Source: Nocardia vinacea NBRC 16497
GTDB taxonomy: Bacteria > Actinomycetota > Actinomycetes > Mycobacteriales > Mycobacteriaceae
Direction of reading: 5' to 3'
Assembly: GCF_000308835.1 (NCBI RefSeq)
Contig: NZ_BAGN01000202.1
Coordinates: 79,406 to 143,405, forward strand
Length of the DNA stretch: 64,000 nt
In this document: piece after piece, positions 1 through 8,488 of the stretch
Numbering within the stretch: position 1 is the first letter of the stretch
How the letters are laid out: every line of letters begins with the position of its first letter
Notes under the pieces: model-generated
The model's database searches: none
What the model saw: the letters and a program-made list of their open reading frames with translations, nothing else
What the model was told of the DNA's origin: nothing
Position numbers and translations under genes: made by a program

Positions 1-69
1 GGCGTCGACGGGACCGCCGATCCACAGCTGCGTCGGCACGGATTGGAGTACTTCGCGTTCGGACACCAT
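1..69 (-). CDS. Aldehyde dehydrogenase-like protein, N-terminal fragment
   Basis: Only the first 23 codons are inside the window. From an ATG at 69 (or a GTG at 66) the frame reads leftwards and stays open to the window edge, ending in TQLWIGGPVDA. A leader followed by LxIGGxxxxA is the usual beginning of NAD-dependent aldehyde dehydrogenases. That match and the divergent arrangement with pgi are the only evidence, so the family call is tentative. Confidence 0.4.
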   Translation of the reverse strand, partial: MVSEREVLQSVPTQLWIGGPVDA

Positions 70-265
70 GCACCCCAGCCTAAGCCGCGCGCTCGCGCAT
101 CACCCCCGACTCATCGATCCGAAATTCGCCGACCTATTCGAGCGGGATGCGTCCCGGTCCGAGCGACACGCGAATGATCGCCACGGGGTAGCCGTCAGGA
201 CAACATCGGCGAAAGTATGCGGTCCTTCCCTGCGCGCCCGATCGAGTGCTTGTAACCTCGCGGAC
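70..265. other. Divergent intergenic region upstream of pgi
   Basis: These 196 bases separate the minus-strand fragment from the pgi start and must hold the promoters of both genes. No clear operator or hairpin was seen. The pgi frame stays open through this stretch, so a longer N-terminus cannot be formally excluded, but the extra residues look like non-coding translation. Confidence 0.4.
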
Positions 266-1939
266 GTGAGCAGCGACATCACCGCATCGGCGGCCTGGCG
301 GAAACTGCACGAGCACCATGTCGCCGTCGCCGGACGACACCTGCGTGAATTCTTCGCCGAGGATCCCGACCGCGGCCGCGAGCTGATCGTCGGGGTCGGG
401 GACCTGCACATCGACTACAGCAAGCACCGCGTCACCCGGGAAACCCTGCATCTGCTGGTCGAATTGGCGCATGAGGCCGGGGTGGCCGAACGACGCGACG
501 CGATGTACCGCGGCGACCACATCAACACCTCGGAGGACCGCGCGGTCGAACATATCGCGCTGCGCCTGCCCGAGGGCGAGTCGGTCATCGTGGACGGCGC
601 GGATGCGGGTGCCGAGGTGCACGAGGTGCTGCGGCGGATGGGCGAATTCACCGACGCGGTGCGCTCCGGTACATGGCGCGGCGCGACCGGCGAACGCATC
701 AAGACCGTGGTGAATATCGGTATCGGCGGTTCGGATCTCGGCCCGGATATGGTGCACCGCGCGCTGCGGCACTATGCCGATGCCGGAATCGGCGCCCGAT
801 TCGTCTCGAATGTCGACCCGGCCGATCTGCTCGCGGAACTCGACGGGCTCGACCCGGCAACCACGCTGTTCATTGTTGCCTCCAAGACGTTTTCGACGCT
901 GGAGACGCTCACCAATGCCACCGCCGCCCGACGCTGGCTGGTCGCCGCGCTCGGCGAGGACGCCGTCGCCAAGCATTTCGTGGCCGTCTCGACGAATGCC
1001 GAGCGAGTCGCCGAATTCGGCATCGACACCGCGAATATGTTCGGCTTCTGGGATTGGGTCGGGGGTCGCTATTCGGTGGATTCGGCCATCGGCCTTTCGG
1101 TGATGGCGACCATCGGCAAGGAGCGCTTCGCCGAATTCCTGGCCGGAATGCACACCGTCGACCGGCATTTCGCGACCGAGCCGCTGGATCGCAACGGTCC
1201 GGTACTGCTCGGCTTGCTCGGCATCTGGTACTCGAACTTCTTCGGCGCGGAATCGCGTGCGGTGCTGCCTTATTCGAACGATCTGTCGCGCTTTCCGGCC
1301 TATCTGCAGCAGCTGACCATGGAGTCCAACGGCAAATCGGTGCGCGCCGACGGCACCCCGGTGACCACCTCGACCGGCGAAATCTTCTGGGGCGAACCGG
1401 GAACCAACGGCCAGCACGCCTTCTACCAGCTGCTGCACCAGGGCACCCGGCTGATCCCGGCCGATTTCATCGGATTCGCCCAGCCCACCGCCGATCTGCC
1501 CACCATCGACGGCACCGGCAGCATGCACGACATCCTGATGAGCAACCTGTTCGCGCAGACCAAGGTGCTCGCCTTCGGCAAGACTGCCGAGGAGATCGCT
1601 GATCCTTTCGAGCGACCCGCAAGCGATCGCTACGGTGACGAGGGCACCGACCCGAAAGTGGTGCCGCACAAGGTGATGCCGGGCAATCGGCCGAGCACCA
1701 CCATCCTCGCGCCGCAGCTCACCCCCTCGGTGGTCGGCCAGTTGATCGCGCTCTACGAACACCAGGTATTCGTCGAGGGCACCATCTGGGGCATCGATAG
1801 CTTCGACCAGTGGGGCGTGGAACTCGGTAAGCAGCAGGCGCTCGCGCTCGCCCCCTTGCTGACGTCTCCAGAAGAGCCGCAGCCGCAAGGGGACTCGTCC
1901 ACCGACGCCCTGATCGGCTGGTACCGCGACAACCGCTGA
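266..1939 (+). CDS. pgi: Glucose-6-phosphate isomerase
   Basis: Interconverts glucose 6-phosphate and fructose 6-phosphate in glycolysis and gluconeogenesis in the cytosol. The GTG at 266 gives 557 residues beginning SSDITASAAW, the normal family length and start; the frame is open further upstream but that part is arginine-rich and unlike the family. Visible signatures are GIGGSDLGP in the N-terminal SIS domain, the DLSRFPAYLQQ-x-TMESNGK block, and a GTNGQHAFYQLLHQGT segment carrying the family Glu/His region. The protein ends in the usual SFDQWGVELGK block plus a short tail. It is monocistronic, with a convergent gene three bases downstream. Confidence 0.97.
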   Translation: MSSDITASAAWRKLHEHHVAVAGRHLREFFAEDPDRGRELIVGVGDLHIDYSKHRVTRETLHLLVELAHEAGVAERRDAMYRGDHINTSEDRAVEHIALRLPEGESVIVDGADAGAEVHEVLRRMGEFTDAVRSGTWRGATGERIKTVVNIGIGGSDLGPDMVHRALRHYADAGIGARFVSNVDPADLLAELDGLDPATTLFIVASKTFSTLETLTNATAARRWLVAALGEDAVAKHFVAVSTNAERVAEFGIDTANMFGFWDWVGGRYSVDSAIGLSVMATIGKERFAEFLAGMHTVDRHFATEPLDRNGPVLLGLLGIWYSNFFGAESRAVLPYSNDLSRFPAYLQQLTMESNGKSVRADGTPVTTSTGEIFWGEPGTNGQHAFYQLLHQGTRLIPADFIGFAQPTADLPTIDGTGSMHDILMSNLFAQTKVLAFGKTAEEIADPFERPASDRYGDEGTDPKVVPHKVMPGNRPSTTILAPQLTPSVVGQLIALYEHQVFVEGTIWGIDSFDQWGVELGKQQALALAPLLTSPEEPQPQGDSSTDALIGWYRDNR

Positions 1940-1942
1940 GCC

Positions 1943-2365
1943 TCAGCCCAGCGCTTGCGCCGTCTTGATCAGGGCGGCGACGACATCCGGGAAGTCGGCG
2001 GTGATCTCCGGACCGATTTCGGGGCCGACGGTATCGGCGGCGTCGCCGATGATCTCGGTCCGATAGACGACGCGGGTCCAGCCCTCGCCCGCCGGCTCCA
2101 GACGGTGCTCGGTGACGACGGTGAAATCGCCGCCGTCCATTTCATCGGTGAACAGTTCGCCGGGTTCGATCTCCACCAGGCGCATGCGCACGGTATCGCC
2201 GCCGGGGAGCGTCATGGTGAACGAAGTGCCAACCTCGAACGGGCCGTCGATTTCGATCTCGTCGAGCCCTTCGTTCCATTCGGGCCAGGACTCCACATCC
2301 GACCAGCACCGCCACAGCGCCTCCGGTGCGACCGCAGTCTCCGCGCTGTATTCGTACTCCCACAT
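1943..2365 (-). CDS. SRPBCC (START-like) family protein
   Basis: A 140-residue single-domain protein that starts MWEYEYSAETAVAPEALWRC, the N-terminal strand of the polyketide cyclase/START-like helix-grip fold. The middle (WPEWNEGLDEIEIDGPF) carries the W-x3-W-N pattern common in SRPBCC members of the polyketide_cyc2 type. It ends in a long C-terminal helix (residues about 115-140). Such proteins bind hydrophobic ligands, but no substrate can be read from the sequence. It converges on pgi with three bases between the stop codons. Confidence 0.8.
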   Translation of the reverse strand: MWEYEYSAETAVAPEALWRCWSDVESWPEWNEGLDEIEIDGPFEVGTSFTMTLPGGDTVRMRLVEIEPGELFTDEMDGGDFTVVTEHRLEPAGEGWTRVVYRTEIIGDAADTVGPEIGPEITADFPDVVAALIKTAQALG

Positions 2366-2447
2366 CCCGCTTGCTCCCGGCTACCTCGACACGATTTGTC
2401 GAGCGAGATCATGTCACCTCCAGCGTGATTCGGCGACGCGGCGCATA

Positions 2448-3128
2448 TCACCCCTCGGCGGCGTAGTAGCGGCCGCCGCGCTGACGCAGAACGAGGTCGG
2501 CACCGTGCCGGGTATCGGCGATCAGATCGGCATTGGGTAGATCACTGTCGTACACCTTGATTTTCGCGGCGTCAGGGGTACGGCCGCCGCGAAGGTGGCG
2601 GCGCAGCAGGCGTTGTTCGAGCACCTCGCGGGCCACGTCCAGGTACCAGACCTCGTCGAGGAATTCGCGCGCGCCCGACCAGGCACCGTCGGACAGCAGC
2701 AGGTAGTTGCCCTCGGTAATGGCGATCTCCTGCCGATCGAAGACGACACCGGCCGGGGTCGGTTCCTCGATGGCGCGGTCGAAGGTCGGCCACGGCACCG
2801 GCTCGCCGAGTGGGGTATCGCGTAGGCGCCGCAGGGTTTCCACGAAGGCCGCCGCGTCGAAGGTGTGCGGTTCGCCCTTGTGCTCCAGATTCGCCGTGGC
2901 GCGCAGTACGGCGTTGGGCAGGTGGAAGCCATCCATCGGTGCGATCTCGGCGATCCGGGCACCGGCTCGGTTGTTCATATCGTCGCGAATGGCCTTGGAG
3001 AGCGTGGATTTACCCGCACCCGGCGGACCGGCGATGCCGAGCACGTACCGTCGGGCGCACCCCGCCGCCCGGATCCGCAGGTGCTCGACCAGCGAGCGCA
3101 ACGGCATTTCGACGGAAGTCCGTGTCAT
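2448..3128 (-). CDS. P-loop nucleoside/uridine kinase-like protein
   Basis: A 226-residue kinase of the uridine kinase/pantothenate kinase-like NTPase group. The Walker A motif GPPGAGKST lies near residue 33 and is followed by IAPMDGFHLPN, where Asp and His of the DGFH block are typical of this family's substrate site. Later blocks are TFDRAIEEP and ITEGNYLLL. The open frame extends upstream to 3299 but that part is basic and unlike the family. ATG 3128 (MTRTSVEMP) or ATG 3149 are the plausible starts. The gene lies 65 bases behind lysR on the same strand. The substrate is not identifiable; sugar, nucleoside or pantothenate-like molecules are all possible. Confidence 0.8.
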   Translation of the reverse strand: MTRTSVEMPLRSLVEHLRIRAAGCARRYVLGIAGPPGAGKSTLSKAIRDDMNNRAGARIAEIAPMDGFHLPNAVLRATANLEHKGEPHTFDAAAFVETLRRLRDTPLGEPVPWPTFDRAIEEPTPAGVVFDRQEIAITEGNYLLLSDGAWSGAREFLDEVWYLDVAREVLEQRLLRRHLRGGRTPDAAKIKVYDSDLPNADLIADTRHGADLVLRQRGGRYYAAEG

Positions 3129-3193
3129 CGAAATCACAGTACTCAGCATGAGTCGGTCCGCTGCGAATTTGGGCGCGTGGCTATATAGGTCGG

Positions 3194-4096
3194 CTATCGA
3201 AGTCGCTGGCGGACTTCGGTGGCGAGGTCGGCGGCGGCGTCGCGCAGTGCCTCGATGAAGATCTGTCTCGGGGAGTCGCCTCTTCGATAGACGACGCACG
3301 TCGTGCGAACCGCTGCGGGATGGTCGATGCGGACCAGCGCGATGCCCGACGGCAGGACCGGCACCGCGATTCCGGGTACGACGGTGCTGCCCATACCCGC
3401 CGCGACCAGCCCGAGCTTGGCGAACCAGTCACGGGCGACAAAGGCGATCTCCGGTTCCCAGGTGGCGTCGCGCCATGCGCCGAGCAGGGTGCTGCTCACC
3501 TCGGTGCTGCCCGCGATCCAGCGTTCCCCGCGCAGCTGCGCCGGCGCGACGCTGGCGTGGCCTGCGAGCGCATGGTCCGGTGGGACCGCGATGAGCAGCG
3601 GGTCGTCCAGGAGTGGCTCGATCTCGGTATCCGCGGGCAGATTTCGTGTCTCGGTCACCACCGCCAGATCCAGCCGCCCGCGCGCGACGGCGGATACCAA
3701 CCGTGGACTGGTTCCTTCGCGTAGCGGTACTCGCGCGAGTCGCGGCGCGGTGGCGGCGATGGCCCTCGGCACCAGTGCGGCCATGGCGGTCGAGAATGCG
3801 CCGACGCGGAGTGTGGCGGGCGGGCGCGCGGTCAGTTCGTCGAGTTCTTGCCGCGCGGAACCGAGTCCACCGAGCACCGTTTCGGCATGGCGCAGCACGA
3901 TCCGGCCCGCATCGGTGGTCTGCACGCCGCGCGCATGCCGTTCGAACAATGCCCGGCCCGCCGCCTGCTCCATCAGGGCGATCTGCCGGGATACCGCCGA
4001 CTGCGTGTAGCCCAGATTCTCCGCTGCGGTCGAGAACGACCCGCTCCGTGCGGCCTCCCGGACCACTCGCAATCCTACGATCGTGAACTCACCCAT
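3194..4096 (-). CDS. LysR family transcriptional regulator
   Basis: A 300-residue regulator with the N-terminal winged helix-turn-helix at residues 5-65 (AAENLGYTQSAVSRQIALME) and a C-terminal periplasmic-binding-like effector domain from about residue 90. It is divergent from the NTF2-like gene starting at 4168, and the short gap contains dyad sequence, so by the usual LysR arrangement that gene is the likely target. The effector is unknown. The P-loop kinase follows on the same strand. Confidence 0.92.
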   Translation of the reverse strand: MGEFTIVGLRVVREAARSGSFSTAAENLGYTQSAVSRQIALMEQAAGRALFERHARGVQTTDAGRIVLRHAETVLGGLGSARQELDELTARPPATLRVGAFSTAMAALVPRAIAATAPRLARVPLREGTSPRLVSAVARGRLDLAVVTETRNLPADTEIEPLLDDPLLIAVPPDHALAGHASVAPAQLRGERWIAGSTEVSSTLLGAWRDATWEPEIAFVARDWFAKLGLVAAGMGSTVVPGIAVPVLPSGIALVRIDHPAAVRTTCVVYRRGDSPRQIFIEALRDAAADLATEVRQRLR

Positions 4097-4107
4097 GCTG
4101 TCTACTC

Positions 4108-4131
4108 ATACCAAGTATGCGAGAGTCTCGC
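4108..4131. promoter_or_regulatory. Probable LysR binding region
   Basis: Between the divergent lysR and NTF2-like genes sit ATAC-CAA-GTAT (4108-4118) and, immediately after, the perfect odd-length palindrome GCGAGAGTCTCGC (4119-4131). LysR proteins usually bind such adjacent dyads in the intergenic region. Binding is inferred. Confidence 0.5.
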
Positions 4132-4167
4132 TTGTCGCATATCTCGGCGCTCCCTAGCGTCGAATGT

Positions 4168-4569
4168 ATGAGTGCAGCAGCGAACAAGAAACTGATCGAG
4201 GACATCTTCGACCAGATGTCCCAGGGCAATACCCGTGCGATGGGCGAGGCCATGGCCGAGGACTTCCGGTGGATCTTTCCGGGGAACTGGTCGTGGTCGC
4301 GCACCTGGGAACCGAAAACGGTTGTGCTGAACGAACTTCTGCGGCCGCTGATGACTCAGTTCACCGAGTACCGCAGCGCGGCCGAGTTCGTGCTTGCCGA
4401 AGACGACCGCGTCGTCGCCCAGGTCCGCGGCCACGGCATCACCACCGGCGGCGAGCCTTACGAACAGACCTACTGTTTCATTTTCCGGATCGCACGTGGT
4501 CAGCTCACCGAGGTGATCGAGCATTGCGATACGGCACTGGTCGAGCGGGTGCTACAGCGCGTTGGCTAG
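4168..4569 (+). CDS. NTF2-like (SnoaL/ketosteroid isomerase-type) protein
   Basis: A 133-residue protein of the NTF2-like cone fold. The ATG at 4168 (MSAAANKKLIEDIFDQM) gives the normal family start; the longer open frame from 4117 would run through the operator. The N-terminal helix with NKKLIEDIFDQMSQGN and the segment MAEDFRWIFPGNWSWS fit nuclear-transport-factor-2-like proteins, where the pocket can isomerise, hydrolyse or simply bind small molecules. It is divergent from lysR and probably controlled by it. Its stop codon overlaps the stop of the convergent methyltransferase gene through a shared CTAG. Confidence 0.8.
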   Translation: MSAAANKKLIEDIFDQMSQGNTRAMGEAMAEDFRWIFPGNWSWSRTWEPKTVVLNELLRPLMTQFTEYRSAAEFVLAEDDRVVAQVRGHGITTGGEPYEQTYCFIFRIARGQLTEVIEHCDTALVERVLQRVG

Positions 4570-5252
4570 TTCGGGCGGGTGCCGCGGTAGAAGGTGACGC
4601 GACCAAGGCGACGGTGGCGCTGGGAAGCGACCACGGTGCAGTCGAAGCCGACGGTGCGCAGGAGTTGGGGGATGCCGTCGCCGAGGTTGTCGTGGGCATG
4701 ATGGTTGTGCAGCAGCAGCCGGGCCATCAGGCCGTCGTCCGGGGTCACCTCGCCGCCGATATCGAGGATGTGCAGGTTACCGCCGGGGCGCAGGACGCGC
4801 AGCGCCTCGGCCAGTGCTGCGGTTTTGATGTCGGTCTCGAGGTGATGCAGCATCATCGATGACAGGACCCGGTCGAATTCTTTATCCGGATAGGGCAGTT
4901 CCTGGGCGTAGGCGCGTTCGAAACGGATTCCGTTCAGGCCGTTCGCCTTTCGCTCGGCGCGGGCGAGTGCGAGCGGGTCGGGATCGGAGCCGATCACCTC
5001 CGCCGCAGGTTGGGTTCTTTTGGCCTTCAGGGTGAGATTGCCGGTGCCACAGCCGATTTCCAGTACCTGATGACCGGGTGTGAGTTCGGCCTGCGCGACG
5101 AGGGCTTCGTGGAGTTTGTACATGCCGAGCAGGCGGGTGAGCAGATCGTAGGTGGGCAGCAGTGCGTCGCGACCCGCTGCGGGCAGGTAGTCGTGCCGGT
5201 TGCCCATGGCTTTGAGTACCGAATGTGGATGATCTTTGGTCATGATTCTCAT
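4566..5252 (-). CDS. Class I SAM-dependent methyltransferase
   Basis: A 228-residue methyltransferase. Motif I is VLEIGCGTGNLTL (about residues 69-81), followed by the acidic SAM ribose contact in EVIGSDPDP and the post-I region ERAYAQELPYPDKEFDRVLSSMMLHH, resembling UbiE-type enzymes. The ATG at 5252 and the ATG at 5243 (MTKDHPHS) are both possible. The substrate is not evident. It is divergent from an AraC regulator with a dyad between them, so the regulator may control it. The stop codon is shared in antisense with the NTF2-like gene. Confidence 0.9.
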   Translation of the reverse strand: MRIMTKDHPHSVLKAMGNRHDYLPAAGRDALLPTYDLLTRLLGMYKLHEALVAQAELTPGHQVLEIGCGTGNLTLKAKRTQPAAEVIGSDPDPLALARAERKANGLNGIRFERAYAQELPYPDKEFDRVLSSMMLHHLETDIKTAALAEALRVLRPGGNLHILDIGGEVTPDDGLMARLLLHNHHAHDNLGDGIPQLLRTVGFDCTVVASQRHRRLGRVTFYRGTRPN

Positions 5253-5272
5253 GGTGCTCGCAGATCCAGCTT

Positions 5273-5290
5273 GATAATTGGGCGATTATC
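5273..5290. promoter_or_regulatory. Inverted repeat between methyltransferase and AraC genes
   Basis: GATAAT (5273-5278) and ATTATC (5285-5290) form a perfect inverted repeat with a six-base spacer in the 65-base divergent gap. Its position suggests an operator or overlapping promoter elements; function is inferred. Confidence 0.4.
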
Positions 5291-5317
5291 GGCCGAATTT
5301 GGACTATTTTCGGTGTC

Positions 5318-6184
5318 ATGACCGAGGCTACCCGGGTGGTGCGGCACCGCCGTGGTGTACCGGTGTACGACTACCGGAGTGATCAGGTCACGCCGCCGGT
5401 GTCGCTGCTGCGCTTCGATCGTCATGCCGAGCTCGGCCACCGCCCGCATATTCACGACTTTCCGGTATTGCTCTACGTCCGGTCCGTCGGTGTGGTGTAC
5501 GTCGTCGCGGCAGGTCAGGTGATCGAGGCGGCCCCGCCGCACGAGTTCGAAGGCGCGGTCGGGGTGTTCTTCGATCCCGCGGCGCTCGGCGATGCCGGAC
5601 GTGCGCCCTGGCCCGCGTGGCGGGCGCATCCGTTGCTGTTTCCATTCCTGCACGAGCATTCGGGCGGGGTGCTGGAGTTGGCGGTTCCGATGGAACGAAG
5701 ACCGTTGTGGGACAGTGCGATTGCCGCCATCGATACCGAGCTGGCACAGCGGCAGGAGGGATATCGGCAGGCGGCATCGGCACATCTGACACTGCTGCTG
5801 ATCGAACTCGCACGGTTGGCCGCCGATGTGGTGGGCGATCTGCGGCGCAGCGGCGAACCGCTGCTCGCCGAGGTGTTCGATGTGATCGACCAGCGGCACA
5901 CCGCACCGCTGTCGCTGCGCGATGTGGCGGATGCGGTCGGCATGACGCCGGGGCATCTCACCACCGTGGTGCGCCGACGCACCGGGCGCACGGTGCAGGC
6001 GTGGATCACCGAGCGGCGGATGACCGAGGCCCGCCGGTTGTTGGCCGAAACGGATCTGCCGGTCGGTGAGGTTGCCCGGCGGGTCGGGATTCCGGACGCG
6101 GGCTACTTCACGCGCTTGTTCCGGCGCAACAACGATCTTTCACCTCGGCAATGGCGCGCCCAGCCTGCTTCCCTCGCGCGCTGA
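5318..6184 (+). CDS. AraC family transcriptional regulator with cupin sensor domain
   Basis: A 288-residue regulator. Residues about 30-110 form a cupin-like ligand domain (ELGHRPHIHDFPVLLYV with the His-x-His pattern), and residues about 185-285 hold the paired AraC helix-turn-helix motifs (LSLRDVADAVGMTPGHLTTVVRRRTG and VGEVARRVGIPDAGYFTRLF). It is divergent from the methyltransferase gene. The inducer is unknown. Confidence 0.93.
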   Translation: MTEATRVVRHRRGVPVYDYRSDQVTPPVSLLRFDRHAELGHRPHIHDFPVLLYVRSVGVVYVVAAGQVIEAAPPHEFEGAVGVFFDPAALGDAGRAPWPAWRAHPLLFPFLHEHSGGVLELAVPMERRPLWDSAIAAIDTELAQRQEGYRQAASAHLTLLLIELARLAADVVGDLRRSGEPLLAEVFDVIDQRHTAPLSLRDVADAVGMTPGHLTTVVRRRTGRTVQAWITERRMTEARRLLAETDLPVGEVARRVGIPDAGYFTRLFRRNNDLSPRQWRAQPASLAR

Positions 6185-6199
6185 CGCGAGCGACCCGGG

Positions 6200-7819
6200 T
6201 CAGGTGAGGGCGCGGGCGATGATGTCGGTGGTGTTCACGCCGGTGGGGAGGGTGCCGAAGGCGATGGCCCAGTCGTCGCCGAGGCGGGTGGCGCAGAAGG
6301 CGTCGGCGACTGCGGGGTGGCCGTGGCGGACGAGTTGCGCGCCCTGTAGGACCAGGGCCATGAGTTCGACGATGCGGCGGGCGCGGTATTCGATTTCGTC
6401 GAGGTCGGACAGTTCCTTGCCGAGGCGGCCGATGGCATCGTCGAGGCGGGGGTCGGCACCGGCGGCGAGGGAGACTTCGTTGAAGAAGGCCTCCACGGTT
6501 TCGGGCTGACGGCCCATGGCGCGCAAGGCGTCCAGCGCCGCGACATTGCCGGAGCCTTCCCAGATCGACATGAGCGGGGCCTCGCGGTACAGCCGGGGCA
6601 TACCGGATTCCTCGGCATAACCATTGCCGCCGAAGCATTCCAGAGCCTCGGCCGCATGCGCGGGAGCACGCTTGCAGACCCAATACTTGGTGACCGCCAA
6701 GGCGATTCGGCGCAGCGCGGCCTCGGCGGGATCGGTCCCCGCGCGGTCGGTCGCACCGGCCAGGCGCATCATGACCGTGGTGGCGGCGTCGGATTCGATC
6801 ACCAGGTCGGCGAGCACATTGCGCATCGCGGGTTGGTCGATCAGCTTGGCCCCGAACGCTTCTCGGTGCCGCGCGTGGTGCGCTGCGTAGACGGCGCCGA
6901 CGCGCATGCCGGTGGCGGAGCCGATGACGCAGTCCAGGCGGGTCATATTGACCATTTCGATGATGGTCTTGACGCCGGCACCCTCCGCGCCGACCAGCCA
7001 GCCGGTGGCGTTCTCGTATTCGATCTCCGAGGAGGCGTTCGACTTGTTGCCGAGCTTGTCCTTGAGGCGTTGGATCCGAATGGGATTGCGGGTGTCGTCC
7101 GGGAGGACGCGCGGCAGCAGGAAGCAGGACAGACCGCCTGGCGCCTGGGCCAGGGTGAGGAACATATCCGACATGGGCGCCGAGGTGAACCACTTGTGGC
7201 CGACGATGCGGTAACTGCCATCGGGCTGCGGTGTGGCGGTGGTGGTGTTGGCGCGGACGTCGGAGCCGCCCTGCTTCTCGGTCATCGACATGCCCGCGAT
7301 GAGACCGGCCTTGGTCGACGGTTCCCGCAGACCGAAATCGTAAGTACGGGAACCGAGTAGCGGTTCGTACTTGGCCGCGAGTTCCGGATTGTGGCGCAAC
7401 GCGGGCACGACGGCGTAGGTCATCGAGATCGGACACATATGCCCGGCATCCGCGACACCCCAGGTGTAGAACTTGGCCGCGCGGGCGGTATGGGTGCCCG
7501 GCCGGTCGTCGAGCCAGGGTGAGCCGTGGAGTCCGTGCGCGACAGCGACTTTCATCAACTCGTGCCAGTACGGATGGAATTCGACCTCATCGATGCGGTT
7601 GCCGTAGCGGTCGTGGGTATGCAGGACGGGCGGGTATTCGTTGGCGAGGCGGCCCCACTCCTGCGCTTCGAATCCGCCTGCGAGCCTGCCGAGTTCGCGC
7701 ACTTCGGGTTCAGCCCAGCCGGCGCCTTCGCGGTGCAGTCCCTCGAGCAGGGCCGGGTTCTGCGCGACATCGAAGGGCACGATATCGGGAACCTGGTTGA
7801 AGACTTCATGCGTCGGCAT
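6200..7819 (-). CDS. AidB-like acyl-CoA dehydrogenase family protein
   Basis: A 539-residue flavoprotein, about the length of E. coli AidB (541). The N-terminus (FNQVPDIVPFDVAQNPALL) and the segment MTEKQGGSDVRANTTTA, followed by GHKWFTSAPMSDMFLTLAQ, are the AidB-type FAD-binding core. Family members bind DNA or oxidise acyl-CoA-like substrates; the true substrate is not known. ATG 7819 was chosen because the protein aligns from there; the frame stays open upstream only across the TetR gene. Its start overlaps the 3' end of the TetR gene by 14 bases, so the two are translationally coupled. Confidence 0.9.
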   Translation of the reverse strand: MPTHEVFNQVPDIVPFDVAQNPALLEGLHREGAGWAEPEVRELGRLAGGFEAQEWGRLANEYPPVLHTHDRYGNRIDEVEFHPYWHELMKVAVAHGLHGSPWLDDRPGTHTARAAKFYTWGVADAGHMCPISMTYAVVPALRHNPELAAKYEPLLGSRTYDFGLREPSTKAGLIAGMSMTEKQGGSDVRANTTTATPQPDGSYRIVGHKWFTSAPMSDMFLTLAQAPGGLSCFLLPRVLPDDTRNPIRIQRLKDKLGNKSNASSEIEYENATGWLVGAEGAGVKTIIEMVNMTRLDCVIGSATGMRVGAVYAAHHARHREAFGAKLIDQPAMRNVLADLVIESDAATTVMMRLAGATDRAGTDPAEAALRRIALAVTKYWVCKRAPAHAAEALECFGGNGYAEESGMPRLYREAPLMSIWEGSGNVAALDALRAMGRQPETVEAFFNEVSLAAGADPRLDDAIGRLGKELSDLDEIEYRARRIVELMALVLQGAQLVRHGHPAVADAFCATRLGDDWAIAFGTLPTGVNTTDIIARALT

Positions 7820-8435
7820 CGGACACTCCTGAGTCGGATTCATCGCGCACACCAAGTGCGCGTAACGCGAAACTGATGAGTTCGGGCACAACGGATTCGC
7901 TGTGCGGGGCATCGGCCAGCGGGCCGACCAAGACCTCGCCGATCGCGCCGACGAGCGCGGCCGCGCTGGTCTTGGCATCCTGCGCGGGCAATTCACCACG
8001 CGAAACCCCTTCCGCGACAGCGGATTCGAAGGCTTCGGCGAAGGCACGGCGGAAGCGCAGACGCTCGGCATCGACCACGGTATCGACGGGTTCGACGAGC
8101 AGGACGTAGGCGAGTTTCGGATTCTTCAGCGCCCGGCCAGCGAAGGTTTCCACCGCCGCGGTCACCCGCTCGACGGCCGTTCCCGAGGCGCTTGCGGTTA
8201 CCACTGCGGCCACTTCGTGCGCGACCACCTTCCGGAATACCGCGCTCACCAGGTCGGCCTTACCGCTGAAGTTCTTGTAGACCGTTCCGGTGGCCACGCC
8301 CGCCTCGGCGGCGACGGCCGCCATGGACAGTCCGGCATAGCCCGCGCGGGACAGCACCTTGGTCGCCGCCTGCACGATCAGGCCCGCCTGGGCATCGAGG
8401 CGGGCCTGCACGGCAGGAGTTCTGCGGTAGGCCAT
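7806..8435 (-). CDS. TetR family transcriptional regulator
   Basis: A 209-residue regulator whose N-terminal helix-turn-helix (LSMAAVAAEAGVATGTVYKNFSGKADLV) lies at about residues 28-55. ATG 8435 (MAYRRTPAVQ) is the start. It precedes the AidB-like gene in one operon and is divergent from the crotonase gene, with an inverted repeat in between. A role in fatty-acyl or branched-chain acyl-CoA catabolism is inferred from this context. Confidence 0.92.
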   Translation of the reverse strand: MAYRRTPAVQARLDAQAGLIVQAATKVLSRAGYAGLSMAAVAAEAGVATGTVYKNFSGKADLVSAVFRKVVAHEVAAVVTASASGTAVERVTAAVETFAGRALKNPKLAYVLLVEPVDTVVDAERLRFRRAFAEAFESAVAEGVSRGELPAQDAKTSAAALVGAIGEVLVGPLADAPHSESVVPELISFALRALGVRDESDSGVSDADA

Positions 8436-8439
8436 ACAA

Positions 8440-8462
8440 GAAGTGAACCACAAATTCATTTC
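8440..8462. promoter_or_regulatory. Probable TetR operator
   Basis: GAAGTGAA (8440-8447) and TTCATTTC (8455-8462) form an inverted repeat with one mismatch around a seven-base AT-rich spacer, placed between the divergent TetR and crotonase genes. The likely reader is the adjacent TetR protein. Confidence 0.5.
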
Positions 8463-8488
8463 TTCACACAAGGTATTTCTGACGGCGT

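Noticed and set aside
134..1888. Long minus-strand open frame opposite pgi
   Set aside because: It is the antisense shadow of a well-supported gene and shows no protein family pattern.
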